Part shown: piece by piece, positions 7,811-17,051 of the stretch
Layout: each line of letters begins with the position of its first letter
How positions within the stretch are numbered: the stretch's first letter is position 1
NCBI GenBank assembly: GCA_008931825.1
Contig: QXVZ01023554.1
Location: forward strand, 1-22,615
Source: Phallusia fumigata
Lineage: Eukaryota; Chordata; Ascidiacea; Phlebobranchia; Ascidiidae
Direction: 5' to 3'
Length of the DNA stretch: 22,615 bases
Translations under genes and position numbers: made by a program
The notes under the pieces: generated by a model
Told to the model about the DNA's origin: nothing
Databases searched by the model: none
Seen by the model: only the letters and a program-made list of their open reading frames with translations

Positions 7811-7866
7811 AAGTAGCAACTTATTTTTTACTGCCATAAAAGTGTTACAATTGTTTCATTGCTAAA

Positions 7867-8175
7867 ATGGCAACTAAAGCTTTCAAGAACTTTTTGCCCC
7901 TCTTTGATCGTGTGCTTGTGCAAAGATTTGCCCCAGAACTGAGAACAAAAGGTGGAATTGTTATCCCTGAAAAAAGCAGCGGGAAGGTTTTAAAAGCCAC
8001 TGTAGTTGCCACTGGACCTGGTTTGGCGGACAAAGATGGAAAAGTCCGCCCCTTGAATGTTGCTGCTGGTGACAAAGTTCTTTTGCCTGAATATGGTGGC
8101 ACAACTGTTACCCTTGAAAATGAGGATTACTTCTTATTCCGGGACACAGACATTTTGGGAAAATTTCAAGAATAA
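7867..8175 (+). CDS. HSPE1: 10-kDa heat shock protein, mitochondrial (Hsp10/chaperonin 10)
   Basis: This is the co-chaperonin of mitochondrial Hsp60: a heptameric lid that closes the folding chamber in the matrix. The 102-residue product has exactly the human length and aligns end to end without gaps as far as can be judged by eye. Landmarks are the N-terminal FLPLFDRVLVQR (residues 9-20), the mobile loop around residues 24-38 with the Hsp60-contacting hydrophobic triplet Ile31-Val32-Ile33, the roof-loop region Asp55-Lys59, KVLLPEYGG (70-78) and the C-terminal YFLFRDTDILGKF (88-100). The N-terminus is a non-cleaved import signal in this family. The start context is GCTAAAATGG. The coding sequence has no intron, unlike the multi-exon vertebrate gene. 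An upstream heat-shock element and TATA box, and the complete frame, argue for a functional gene rather than a processed pseudogene. Confidence 0.97.
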   Translation: MATKAFKNFLPLFDRVLVQRFAPELRTKGGIVIPEKSSGKVLKATVVATGPGLADKDGKVRPLNVAAGDKVLLPEYGGTTVTLENEDYFLFRDTDILGKFQE

Positions 8176-8670
8176 TCAGAAGCATGTTGGCCATGATAAA
8201 CAGTCACAGTGCTGCATTTGAAATGCTCTAAAAACTGTCCTAAGCTTTGTGCTTAACTTTTAGTGATACCATTTCTTTTTTCAATAGTGCTTTGGTTGGA
8301 TGGTAAAATTGTGTATTATATGCTTGCAATTGCAATTTTTGCCAACAATGGTTATTATTCATTACCAAAAGACTTCATTTGCCTCTAAAAATGACAAAAA
8401 AGTTTTGCGACAAAAATGAAATTGCCTCTTGTTATTAACTGTATGTTGTACTTATACAAACTAGCTGCCATTGAATGAGGAAGTTTGTGCTCAAATGACT
8501 ATTGTGATACCCCACTGGTTCAAAAAAAAATACAATGAAACTGTTTACTACCAGGGCAATTGAAAAATGTAAGCATGAATATCTTTACAGTTGACAAACA
8601 TTGAAGTTAGTGATTAATAATTTATTGCAGAATAACAGCCTGAAAGCAAATAAAAGTACGAAATGCAAAT
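8176..8670 (+). terminator. HSPE1 3' UTR with polyadenylation signal
   Basis: The first canonical AATAAA after the stop is at 8649-8654, giving a 3' UTR of ~490 bases. An AATACA variant near 8528 could serve as an earlier site. The cleavage position is inferred. Confidence 0.45.
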
Positions 8671-9101
8671 CTTTGGAAAGTCAAAAAAGTAAAACCCGGG
8701 GAAACAGACTATTAACAAACTTAGGCGGCAATGTTCCAACCAAGTAAAATTCGATGGGCTTCGCTTGTCGGGGCTCCATGCCAATACATACCCGATTAAT
8801 GGCGCTATTCTGTTGCTTTTCGGAGGTGCCTCCTAGCCCAGTTAGGTAATTGGCTGAATGGTTCGATGCGTTCGATCCACATAAAAACGTATTTCAGAGA
8901 GTTCTGAGTTCGCCACCTCTGTAAAAAAGTGGTCATTCTTTTCGGAATTAGTAATCATTACTCTTGAAGCAAACCTCATATATTAGCGCCCTTGCTCTAT
9001 CTGATTTTTGACGCGATTAAAACAGTACTAGAAAATCAAACAGTGCAGATAAAGTTCGCTGGGGAGTCAAATAATTAAAATTCGTACTTTCTTTTATTTG
9101 C
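8646..9101. mobile_element. Possible nonautonomous element with short inverted ends
   Basis: GCAAATAAAAGTACGAA (8646-8662) is answered by TTCGTACTTTCTTTTATTTG followed by C (9081-9101); the right copy has 4 extra bases. The 456-bp interval contains no coding frame and includes the tRNA-like stretch at 8834-8878. If real, the left end supplies the HSPE1 AATAAA. No target duplication was recognised. Confidence 0.35.
8834..8878 (+). repeat. tRNA-like A/B-box pair, degenerate
   Basis: TAGCCCAGTTAGG (8834-8846) fits an internal A box and GCGTTCGATCC (8868-8878) fits a B box. The stem flanking TTCGATC pairs in 4 of 5 positions. The spacing is about ten bases shorter than in a tRNA and no acceptor stem forms, so this is not a tRNA gene. 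A decayed tRNA-derived SINE head is possible. Confidence 0.3.
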
Positions 9102-9631
9102 ATGACTGTCATTTAGTCAATAACGTCCATACCTTTCCAGCAACAACACTACCTTAATTAAACATTGCGTGTCTCAATTGATTTTTAACAAAGTAAGGAT
9201 TAAGCTGAATGTATTGTGTAAAGTGATTTATTGATCTATCCCTTGTGGTTGATGAAGTACAAACAAAAACCATGAACACCCTACACAGCTCCGGATTATT
9301 GTTCGGCGGTGTGGAACGCAATTTCTGAAAAAGAGAAACGTCTGAATTTTTTACTGTTTTCGCGCCGTTTCCTTGACTTTGCAATTGTAGATTTGTGTTC
9401 ACCTTTACCTTGTTCAATTTTACAAAATATTGAGCACAATGTGTAAAACAAGAAACACATTTTTCACGACTGCTTGTTGTTTTAGTGTTATTCCTTTGAG
9501 ATAAAACTTGAATTTATTAACTGTTTTTACGCAAAGTTTTGTCATAAACAGTTTAACATTAGTGTGTTTTGTATATGTTTTACATTTTTTTTTACATTAG
9601 GCCTTTATTTTTGCAATGGTGGTTGCATTAG
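9102..9631. other. Intergenic region upstream of MBD2/3
   Basis: No gene seen. There is no convincing TATA box, and the last ~200 bases are T-rich. A minus-strand 87-codon frame at 9154-9417 has no protein-like pattern and is regarded as chance. Confidence 0.5.
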
Positions 9632-9646
9632 TTTTCTGTTTTTCAG
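9632..9646 (+). promoter_or_regulatory. Splice acceptor upstream of the MBD2/3 start (spliced leader or 5' UTR intron)
   Basis: TTTTCTGTTTTTCAG is a strong pyrimidine tract and AG ending at 9646, 59 bases before the ATG at 9706. The intervening sequence has no other ATG. Either a 5' UTR intron ends here or a trans-spliced leader is attached here. Confidence 0.5.
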
Positions 9647-9705
9647 TTAAGAGTGCTGCTTTTTGAGTTGAACAATCTTTTAAATCTAGAAAAAGTATTT
9701 CTACC

Positions 9706-9827
9706 ATGGATTCTCACAGCCTGCGAAAGCGGATGCCGGCAGCAGGACTTCCCAATGGATGGATGAGAGAAGAAAGTGTAAGACAAAATGGACTGTCCAG
9801 AGGAAAGAGTGATATTTACTACATAAG
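9706..9827 (+). CDS. MBD2/3: MBD2/3 coding exon 1
   Basis: Residues 1-40 plus two bases. It starts at the first ATG after the acceptor at 9646 (context CTACCATGG) and opens MDSHSLRKRMPAAGLPNGW, the start of the MBD fold. It includes Arg26, Lys34 and Tyr38. Donor ATAAG|GTTAGC, phase 2, completing Ser41 with the next exon. Confidence 0.93.
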
Positions 9828-12800
9828 GTTAGCAAATGAGTTTTTATAGCACCATTCAATCTTATCTGTTGATGTGATATAAACAAAAAATTTTTAAAGT
9901 ACAAATTGACTATTGGTCAATTTGTACTTTAAATCTGTACATTTAGTCTCCATAACTTACAAAGACATGAATTTCAGATAGTTTGTTAAAACAATCTTTG
10001 ATTATTTACTTAACCAACTTTATTTAGTCCAATTGGAAAGAAGATCAGGAGCAAACCTGAGTTGATTCGATATCTTGGTTCATCTGTGGACCTGACTTAT
10101 TTTGACTATCGAAGTGGAAAGATATTATCAGACAAGTCCAAGTCCCTAAAAAGACCAAGAAGTGCATTGGATAAGGTTTGTTATTTACCCAGTGTGGTGT
10201 GGTTGGCTATTGGATATTCTGGTTATTTAATTACATTTGTAATTCATATTTAATGTCTTTTTTGAAAAACATTTTATGTGGAGTGAAGGTTTTTAAACCA
10301 TAAACTTTAGGTAAGTTAGTTTTAGTTATTATTTTTAATTTTTGATTAAATTCTATCTGTTGGGAAATATTTCAATGATTGGTTGTATTTCTAAACACAA
10401 AAATAATGTATTTGCAATCACTTTTACAGAATGGAAAGGTTGACTTGGACACATCCATCCCAAATCGCCAAACAGCAACCATTTTCAAGCAGCCTGTTAC
10501 AAAGAAAACAAATCATAAGGCAAACAAGGTGAAGTCTGACCCAGCTAGAAGCAGTGGAAGACCTCCTCAGCAGGTTAGTTTCAACAAACTTGCTAACCAC
10601 TTGGGTTGTTTGTGTTTTGCCATCCAAACTGTTGTATGTGTTATGTTTATGGTTATATATGTACATTTATACATTCAGAAGCCTTTCAGTTTGTATACTA
10701 AACCTTTTCATTGCAAAGTTCCTTCTTGTCAAAGGTCAGACTCAGGACAAAAGACTGGGATTATTTCAAAAGACTGGATTATATTTTAAATTACTGCATA
10801 AATGAAAGACAAAGTTTTCTTGCAATATGTGTAGTTTGGGTGCTAAGTTGTATTACCGAAAAATCTAGACCCATTTAATTGTTTGTCTGCAAGTATATCA
10901 TGCATGTTTAATCAATTAGTCATCCAAATTGCGTGTATTTTCCAGGTAATCAGTCTTGTATCTTTCTGATACCATTTCATAAAGCAGTAGGTCAAATCTG
11001 TTATCCTTAAATCAGTGACACGTTCTGTCCGTCTTGGACAAAAGTGTTACCTCATCCTGCTGAGCTAGTTCTGGTCTAAGGTAGACTAAAGGTCATTTAT
11101 ATGTAAAGCATGCTGTTTCTTAGCTCGTATTAGGCTGCCAACGATGACAATGTTGATTTTCAATGTTGTTTTGTGATAATGCACATTGTTGACACGCGGT
11201 TAAGCGATCGTAGTACCCATTTTGACATTTAATAAAAAAGTTACGGAAGGCGACACGGAAAGGCGACAAAGTCGTGCATGTAACAAACGACAATATCATG
11301 CAATAGGTAATGGCATTATAACCACACAAGTTTGCATTTAAGTTGGACGAAAGAATCAATGGTACAGAGCCAAGGTTAGGATGTTTTTGGCATGGCGTGG
11401 TTAATAAGCTTAGTGTTTACGTCACCGAAGGCGTTTCGGTCAAATCAGGTCATCTCTGTTTACCGCTCTACGAAGCGTATCCCAACTCCGGACTAAATGT
11501 ACAACGGTATGCAAAACACGTACACTAAAACAAAGGGTTTAATTGGATTGCAAGACACCTAAACGGGTTCTAAACGGAATAGTGGATGTTAACTATTTTA
11601 GGCAGTTTTAGACGCTTTGTTTACATTTGACCGGAAATTTAACCAAGGCGTGTGTACATGTGGTGCTGAAAATAAGCAGAAAGTGCTGATTTTCCTTTCA
11701 TATAAAACTTTTTGTGCTTACTATTCACATTTGGGTTGTATTGTACCGCTGGAGGGAATTACAACTATCTCGTTTACATGTAGAAATAGGACATCTGTAA
11801 CACAAAGTCTTCTTGTGTACAGCTGTTCCGTGAAAAACGCCTCAGCAGCATCAAACCAGTGGATATTGCTGAGAAGGTGATCGAGACGATTGACTTGCCC
11901 TCCACAATACAAGGTGGGTGTCGCCGTCTGGTAAACACCGGTACATCGACGACAAATGTCAGCGACTGTGTTATTTGCTCAATGCTGCACGGCGGCGCAT
12001 ATGCTAGTGCTACTGTCCGAATACCCTAATGTTGTGGCAAAACGGTGGCAATACAGCCGGAATCGGCCAGGTCGTTAGAATGGTAATTTTTACTCCACTT
12101 ATTTGGGGACACTGTTCATACTTGAGCCCAATTAAAATTGCTAGCCAAATTACACGAACGGTTTTGTCTGTCATAAACCGGTGGTTTTTCTGCCACGTTT
12201 TTCAAAAGCGACCCGTGTTTAATGAACTACAAGTTAACGACACACACAACAAATAATACATGTGTGTGTGTGTGTGTATGTGTGGTATGGGGGGATTTTA
12301 TGCCTAACAACTGGGTATTTGTACATAACTGTAGCAAAATGTTTGCTTTCGACCCTTTTGTATTTTGTCTGTAGCCACTAGCAAAACTTACCACTGGGAA
12401 TGAAGAAATGTACCCAAGGTTAAGTGCCTTCATAGAAAGTAACATTTAGTGTAAAATAGTTATTCACAACTTGACTGGTCACGAAGTTGCGAACAAACAA
12501 GCCGATTGCCCATAAACAGTTTACCCGAGCTCGCTGTTTGCCGCCGACTTTTACGTAACCACCACACGTTTGTTTACCTTGGTTGTAATTTTCGCACTCT
12601 CTCCGACCGCGATTGTTACTTATTTTATGACGTCAGAGGTTGTCGTCGATTGGCGAAACGTGGTAAACATGTTGTGTTGTAAGTTCCATGTGCACCAAAC
12701 TGTTACAGCAAGTTGCGCAACCGCCATTTGCCTATTTGCAGGGTGGCCAAAACCGCGTCTCTTTGCAACTGCACTTATGTATGCTGTACTTGCGTTTTTT

Positions 12801-15191
12801 AACAACAATCTGTAAAAACGCAAATCAATAAGTTTTTTTTTCTCAGAGTGTTTATCACGTCACCACAGGGATTTAAGTTTCAGTGTGTTGAGGCCCCCTC
12901 GAAATTTTGGTTTTATCGTATGCGGCTCTGACGTGAAGATTGACCACCCTTTTTTCATTACATAGGAGTAAAGGGCTAATTGTTGCAACTTAAGGCTGGC
13001 GATACCACTTAACTAAATCTCGTGTTTGGCTCTAGGTTACAGACAGCTTTTGAACGTGTCAGTTTTATACTATGTGTCACCCTGGTATTCACGTGGACAT
13101 TGGTCGTCTGCCAAACCCGTGAGTGGCTCCTGACCACATAAATTCGTCCAACCTTGGTTTAATGGTTAAGCCAGTTTGTTTGTTAACCACATGACGTTGG
13201 GTTAACGAGCTTTGTGCTTTCAACGTGGCGAATTTTGTGAAAAAAAGGTTCAAAAAAACCAAAACGTTGCTGTAAAGAATTGTTTGAAATGCTCTCTTCG
13301 TAGTATAAAATCATTTCCACAATAGTTATTTGTCTATTTTGTGCGAGTTGCTCAATTTTAAAAGACCTAGTTGCTGGTTTTAGCCAAGCGAAATTCAAAG
13401 GGCTTTGTGGCGGCGTTTCTACACGAAGTTGTTGCGGTGACTAAAAAGGCTTTTAAAACGTCTGTCAAATTGTGACTTTATGGTTTGGCTTACATGGAAA
13501 CGTCGATACATAACACGGACGTCTACAACAGGCTTTTTCATTTGTTTATGGCGCATGTTTGTTAAAAATCATCCAAAACAAAAGCCCGGAAATCTTGGCC
13601 TGAAATATTCTGTGCGATAACACGAACATTTACAACGATTTTAGAAAGATTGTTTGTGCCTTTTAACAAAATTTTGGTCCAGTAGCTATTAGCTAATCAA
13701 TTTGAGGCATTTGGTGCGGTGCAACTACAAGGCATTTAAAAGTTAATCTATCTTTATTTTGGTTCTTTTCAAAACTGGAAATGGACCAGCGGTGGAGAGA
13801 GCGTTCAAACAGTGGTGATAATCTTGATAATCTTGTAGCAAGAACACGACGAGAAACAATAAGTTTCGATTTAGCCGTCAATGCGCCACTGTGGGTGTAT
13901 ACTATGCCTTACTTTGCTGGTGATCTATTAACAGTACATCCTCACCGAAACCACTTAAGATTCGTGTTTACATGATAAATAGGATGACTAAAAAGGCCAT
14001 TAATCCTATGTTGGTTACAAAGTGAAAACACTAACCATACTTTGTTGCCTTATACAGAACTTTTATTGTTTGAAAACTGCCTGGAAAACGTTCAAACATT
14101 AAAGGTTTTTGTTTGTTTTAGCTGTTGGAGCGGCAACTTCTGAAGAAATCATCCACCGAATCGCCTCACAACTACACGAGTCGGGTTCGACTCCCATCAC
14201 AGGTAGAATTACTCTAAATTAGCCTTCAATTGGAAGTAGATCTAGAGACTGATAAAAACTTACATTGATCGATTAAACTTAATGCTCACCTGGAGGACTA
14301 TGCATCCGCAATTGTTGTCAAGTAGAATATTGAAATAACTTGAACGTATTGCGTGCTTTTTATCAATAAAACAACAACAAAAATGGGTTTTTATCAAATT
14401 GTGCAGAATTGCGGTAAAATTTTAATTTTGTTCGAGAACGGAGCGTTGGCAGCATCTACCATAACCGGCCAGAATGAATGTTGCGTACAGAATAACATTT
14501 TCCACCATCGATTTTACCAGGTCAACAGACGTCCGCTTTATCAAAGGATCCGTGTATTTGGCTGGACACCAAACAACCAATCTGCAAGTCGTTCATCGTC
14601 ACCGAAGACGATATAAAGTAGGTGTCTCTCCTTTACTAAGGCTCTGCCCGGTTGTTCTCAAACTGTAGAGGAAGCCATTTCCTTTGGGAAATTTACACTG
14701 CGAATCGGCGGGGAGAAATTGTTAGCAAATGAAGACGTTTGGTAGATGTTACAACTACAAACATAGCGTTTTGCACAAAATAGAAGAACTTTATTCCTAT
14801 TTACTTTTATCGGTCACTGTTACCCAAGGTGTATGCAATTTTTCGTACTGGTGTAATTCTGTTTGTTCTAGGCTGCTTTAGACTTCTCGTCATTTTGCTT
14901 TGATTGTGACAACAGCGATTGTTGAAACGTTTGCATTGTAATGTATTCACTGCATACAAGCTCTCTGGCAGTCATATTAGTAATTAAGCACTGTTTAAGC
15001 TATCTTGTCTTCAGTCAAGTTAAGTCGCGAAAAATGCAGGACGAGATGTAACATGAGCAGCCAGAACTATTAATGTGATAATTCTTCGCAGGCGACAGGA
15101 GAGTCGAGTGCGAGCTGCCCGCGAACGATTGGAACGAGCTTTGAAGCAAGACACCGACATCCAGCGACAAGAGCTCATGCTCCTCGCGTAA
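9706..15191 (+). CDS. MBD2/3: Methyl-CpG-binding domain protein 2/3 (NuRD subunit), seven coding exons
   Basis: Spliced coding sequence 9706-9827, 10028-10175, 10430-10573, 11823-11913, 14122-14202, 14521-14617 and 15092-15191 (783 bases, 260 residues and TAA). All six introns are GT-AG and in compatible phase (2, 0, 0, 1, 1, 2). Residues ~10-80 are the MBD. The positions matching mammalian MBD2 Arg166, Lys174, Tyr178 and Arg188 are Arg26, Lys34, Tyr38 and Arg48, so the methyl-CpG-reading residues that mammalian MBD3 lost are kept. Residues 101-128 hold the conserved NRQTATIFKQPVTK...KVKSDP segment, 139-196 the MBD2/3 C-terminal domain (LFREKRL ... PITG), and 224-247 the short helix that forms a coiled coil with p66/GATAD2. 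It ends at ...LMLLA, without the Asp/Glu-rich tail of vertebrate MBD3. The protein acts in the nucleus, linking methylated DNA to the Mi-2/HDAC remodelling complex. Confidence 0.95.
9893..9933. repeat. Perfect 18-bp hairpin in MBD2/3 intron 1
   Basis: TTTAAAGTACAAATTGAC (9893-9910) and its exact reverse complement (9916-9933) are separated by TATTG. The hairpin sits 65 bases after the donor in a 200-base intron. It is too short for a canonical microRNA precursor. It could be a relic of a small inverted-repeat transposon or a structure that loops out intron sequence. Confidence 0.85.
10028..10175 (+). CDS. MBD2/3: MBD2/3 coding exon 2
   Basis: Residues 41-90. The acceptor is TTTATTTAG at 10027. 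It encodes SPIGKKIRSKPELIRYLG and then VDLTYFDYRSGK, the second half of the MBD, with Arg48 at the methyl-CpG contact. Donor GATAAG|GTTTGT, phase 0. Confidence 0.95.
10430..10573 (+). CDS. MBD2/3: MBD2/3 coding exon 3
   Basis: Residues 91-138. The acceptor is CTTTTACAG at 10429. It encodes NGKVDLDTSIPNRQTATIF and then KQPVTKKTNHKANKVKSDP, the region that in vertebrate MBD2 recruits the histone deacetylase core of NuRD. Donor CAGCAG|GTTAGT, phase 0. Confidence 0.95.
10574..11822 (+). other. MBD2/3 intron 3 (1249 bases)
   Basis: Noncoding. Several short open frames here (for example 11343-11528) lack protein-like character. No repeat or RNA gene was recognised. Confidence 0.7.
11823..11913 (+). 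CDS. MBD2/3: MBD2/3 coding exon 4
   Basis: Residues 139-168 plus one base. The acceptor is TCTTGTGTACAG at 11822. It encodes LFREKRLSSIKPVDIAEKVI and then ETIDLPSTIQ, aligning with LFWEKRL...LPKGLQ of vertebrate MBD2/3. Donor CAAG|GTGGGT, phase 1. The GT four bases further on would break the frame with exon 5. Confidence 0.92.
11914..14121 (+). other. MBD2/3 intron 4 (2208 bases)
   Basis: The largest intron. It contains the TG microsatellite at 12261-12284. Open frames at 12570-12815, 13693-13881 (minus) and 13781-13975 were examined and not accepted. The last begins MDQRWRERSNSGDNLDN and looks slightly protein-like, but it has no flanking splice signals and no counterpart in MBD2/3. Confidence 0.65.
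12261..12284. repeat. TG dinucleotide microsatellite
   Basis: A TGTG run with one TA interruption, preceded at 12240-12250 by ACACACACAAC, so the two tracts can pair. It lies in MBD2/3 intron 4. Confidence 0.9.
14122..14202 (+). CDS. MBD2/3: MBD2/3 coding exon 5
   Basis: Codon 169 is split with exon 4 (G|CT, Ala); the exon then encodes residues 170-195 and the first base of 196. The acceptor is TTTGTTTTAG at 14121. It encodes VGAATSEEIIHRIASQLHES and then GSTPITG, matching the family's ASALHTSSAPITG segment. Donor ACAG|GTAGAA, phase 1. Confidence 0.93.
14521..14617 (+). CDS. MBD2/3: MBD2/3 coding exon 6
   Basis: Residues 196-227 plus two bases. The acceptor is GATTTTACCAG at 14520. It encodes QQTSALSKDPCIWLDTKQP and then ICKSFIVTEDDIK, matching the family's PAVWLNTSQPLCKAFIVTDEDIR. 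Donor ATAAA|GTAGGT, phase 2. Reading on past this donor meets a stop at once, so splicing is required. Confidence 0.94.
15092..15191 (+). CDS. MBD2/3: MBD2/3 coding exon 7 with stop
   Basis: Residues 228-260 and TAA (15189-15191). The acceptor is TTCTTCGCAG at 15091. It encodes RQESRVRAARERLERALKQD and then TDIQRQELMLLA, the p66-binding coiled-coil helix and a short tail. A consensus donor, TTG|GTAAGT (GT at 15208), follows the stop by 16 bases, so the transcript may splice again in its 3' UTR. That is too close to the stop to trigger nonsense-mediated decay. Confidence 0.92.
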
Positions 15192-15793
15192 TCTGTACAG
15201 TTTCTTGGTAAGTCAACGTTTACGTTTTAACCACCGCTTTACCAAAGACGGACTCGTCGAAAAAAATTTGTGACGTAGTGACCAATACTGGTACTCCCAA
15301 GTGTGCGAAATTTGAGCAACGTTTTGCTAATTTCTTGTTCCTTGATTGTGTTCTTGGAACAAATAGGCTGCCAAAGTACTTTCCCAACTTGAACATGTGA
15401 CTCGAAGCAAGGCGGTGTATTTAGGTTGGTATACGTTTGCACTCACTTACTTTCCTGTCGCACCAGCTGCAAAACTTGCCATTATATTTGTAGCACATAA
15501 CGCCCACTGGTGACGTGGTTAGAAGATATTGTGTGGCACTAGTGGAGCTAGAGCGCCATCTGTTTACTGGCCTATATTGCCATGCGTTTTTTCTATCTTC
15601 GTTTTGTTTTCTGTGCAATACCTGCGCCCTCGCGCCACCCACGTGTTTCTGCACAAACCCAGATGCATATAAGAATGTTTATATCGATAGGAAACATTTT
15701 TCGCGTACTTGTTAGATACAGAATGTTCAAAATGCCCCCCCCCCCCGCCAAAAAAACGCTACGTAACGGAAACTTTCCCGCTTAAAAAATAAA
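15192..15793 (+). terminator. MBD2/3 3' region with candidate polyadenylation signal
   Basis: The first good AATAAA after the stop is at 15788-15793. If the donor at 15208 is used, the 3' UTR continues in an exon whose acceptor I could not fix. Open frames at 15515-15715 and 15582-15785 do not look like proteins. Confidence 0.35.
15735..15746. repeat. Homopolymer C12 tract
   Basis: Twelve consecutive C followed by GCC and A7. Such tracts are prone to sequencing-length error and form quadruplexes on the opposite strand. Confidence 0.9.
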
Positions 15794-15931
15794 CCACCAG
15801 CATTAGGTTAAATTAGAAGGACAATCGAATCGTATATCGAAACTACCAACACTTAAAGGAGAGTGTTTCGCTTACACTTGGGCCAAACCATGCGTTCCTC
15901 AGCAACCGTTTTCTGTCGCTGGTTCAGTTAA

Positions 15932-15948
15932 CACGTGTTTTGCACGTG
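15932..15948. promoter_or_regulatory. Paired E-boxes
   Basis: CACGTG at 15932-15937 and again at 15943-15948, 11 bases centre to centre, that is on one face of the helix. This is a bHLH (Myc/Max, USF or CLOCK-type) arrangement. No gene start was identified next to it. Confidence 0.4.
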
Positions 15949-16261
15949 GTCATACCAGCATGGGCGTTTGCACGCTTCCTATCTTCCACCTCGCTTTCGG
16001 GCCCAGCAGAAGCCAAATATAGCTCCCAGTTGTGTTTGACTTGCTCCATACCGGAGACCCGACGGCAAGATTCTGTAGGGAATGTACACAACATATTTAC
16101 TCGCTCCATGATTGTCAAGAGACAGTAACTTGGCGTTCTAAAGTCTGGACGGCGTATGTGTGTTTTTGCATTTACGCCGATATCAATGTACAAAGTCCAG
16201 TTAAATTGTGAAAGGGATAAATGCCTTTGTGCGCTGACAAGTGTTTATAATTGTTGTTAAT

Positions 16262-16343
16262 TAGGTGCATAGCTACGCATATTTAGCAAAATTTAGCTTT
16301 TGGCAAAGTAGAAAATTTACCAAAATAGGTGCAAAGCTATGCA
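16262..16343. repeat. Direct repeat of an 18-bp sequence
   Basis: TAGGTGCATAGCTACGCA (16262-16279) and TAGGTGCAAAGCTATGCA (16326-16343) differ at two positions and are 64 bases apart, start to start. The intervening DNA has AAATTT-rich partial symmetry. This may be the remains of a small transposon. Confidence 0.55.
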
Positions 16344-17051
16344 CAACCGCCTACGACATGCGCTTGTAGTCGCTGCATTAGATGCGATTTTAAAATGAAC
16401 GTCTTATCCCTCTGTGAAGAAGGTTTGTGTGAGCCAGCGTATCTGGACGTTATATTGAATAAAATAGCGTGTTTTATCATTAAATTTGATGCACAAGTTT
16501 GCCAAATTGTTTAAAACGGATGTGGCGTATAACAAGTCCGGCGTATGCCTTAAATCTCTAAAGTCTCCACTGCAGGCGTCTTCTTATTGCCTCACATCGC
16601 CATAAAATCAACAGATAAACTCGTTCCAACTTCCTGAAGGGCGCGCATAAGCAATTTCCCTTCCAACCTGCCTGGCTTTAAACACCTCGCTTGATCTCAT
16701 GCCCGGATTTCTGCCCATGCGCAACCGGCAGTTTGCGTTATGCAGACAGGACGCCTTGAAAAGCTGTATTCCTTGAGCGTGTTTTGCTTTCAAATATGTA
16801 AATTTTCTAATGACTCGGCTCGGAGCGTTTGACTGATGGAATGTTTTGCTGAATTCTGTTTGCCTAATCTATTAAGCAGTAGTCCTTAATCTTTTTTTCT
16901 TGTTGGTACCCCTCTGAAATCACCAACCACTTAATTATTGTTCTCATGTTGAAATAACAAAAAATTTTTGTTTCGATGTTGTAGATATGGTGCAGTATCT
17001 ATACAATTGGTCTAATGTTTTAGCATCCTCGTACCACAGATCTTGTACCCC

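Noticed and set aside
12570-12823. Overlapping plus and minus frames in intron 4
   Set aside because: They are mirror frames of the same DNA with no splice signals, and they fall inside an intron fixed by exons 4 and 5.
13781-13975. 64-codon frame beginning MDQRWRERSNSGDNLDN in MBD2/3 intron 4
   Set aside because: Considered as an alternative exon, but there is no acceptor before it and no donor in frame, and it has no counterpart in MBD2/3 proteins.
14183-14193. GGTTCGACTCC, an exact tRNA B box
   Set aside because: It lies within MBD2/3 exon 5 (codons for GSTP). No A box at tRNA spacing and no acceptor or anticodon stem forms around it.
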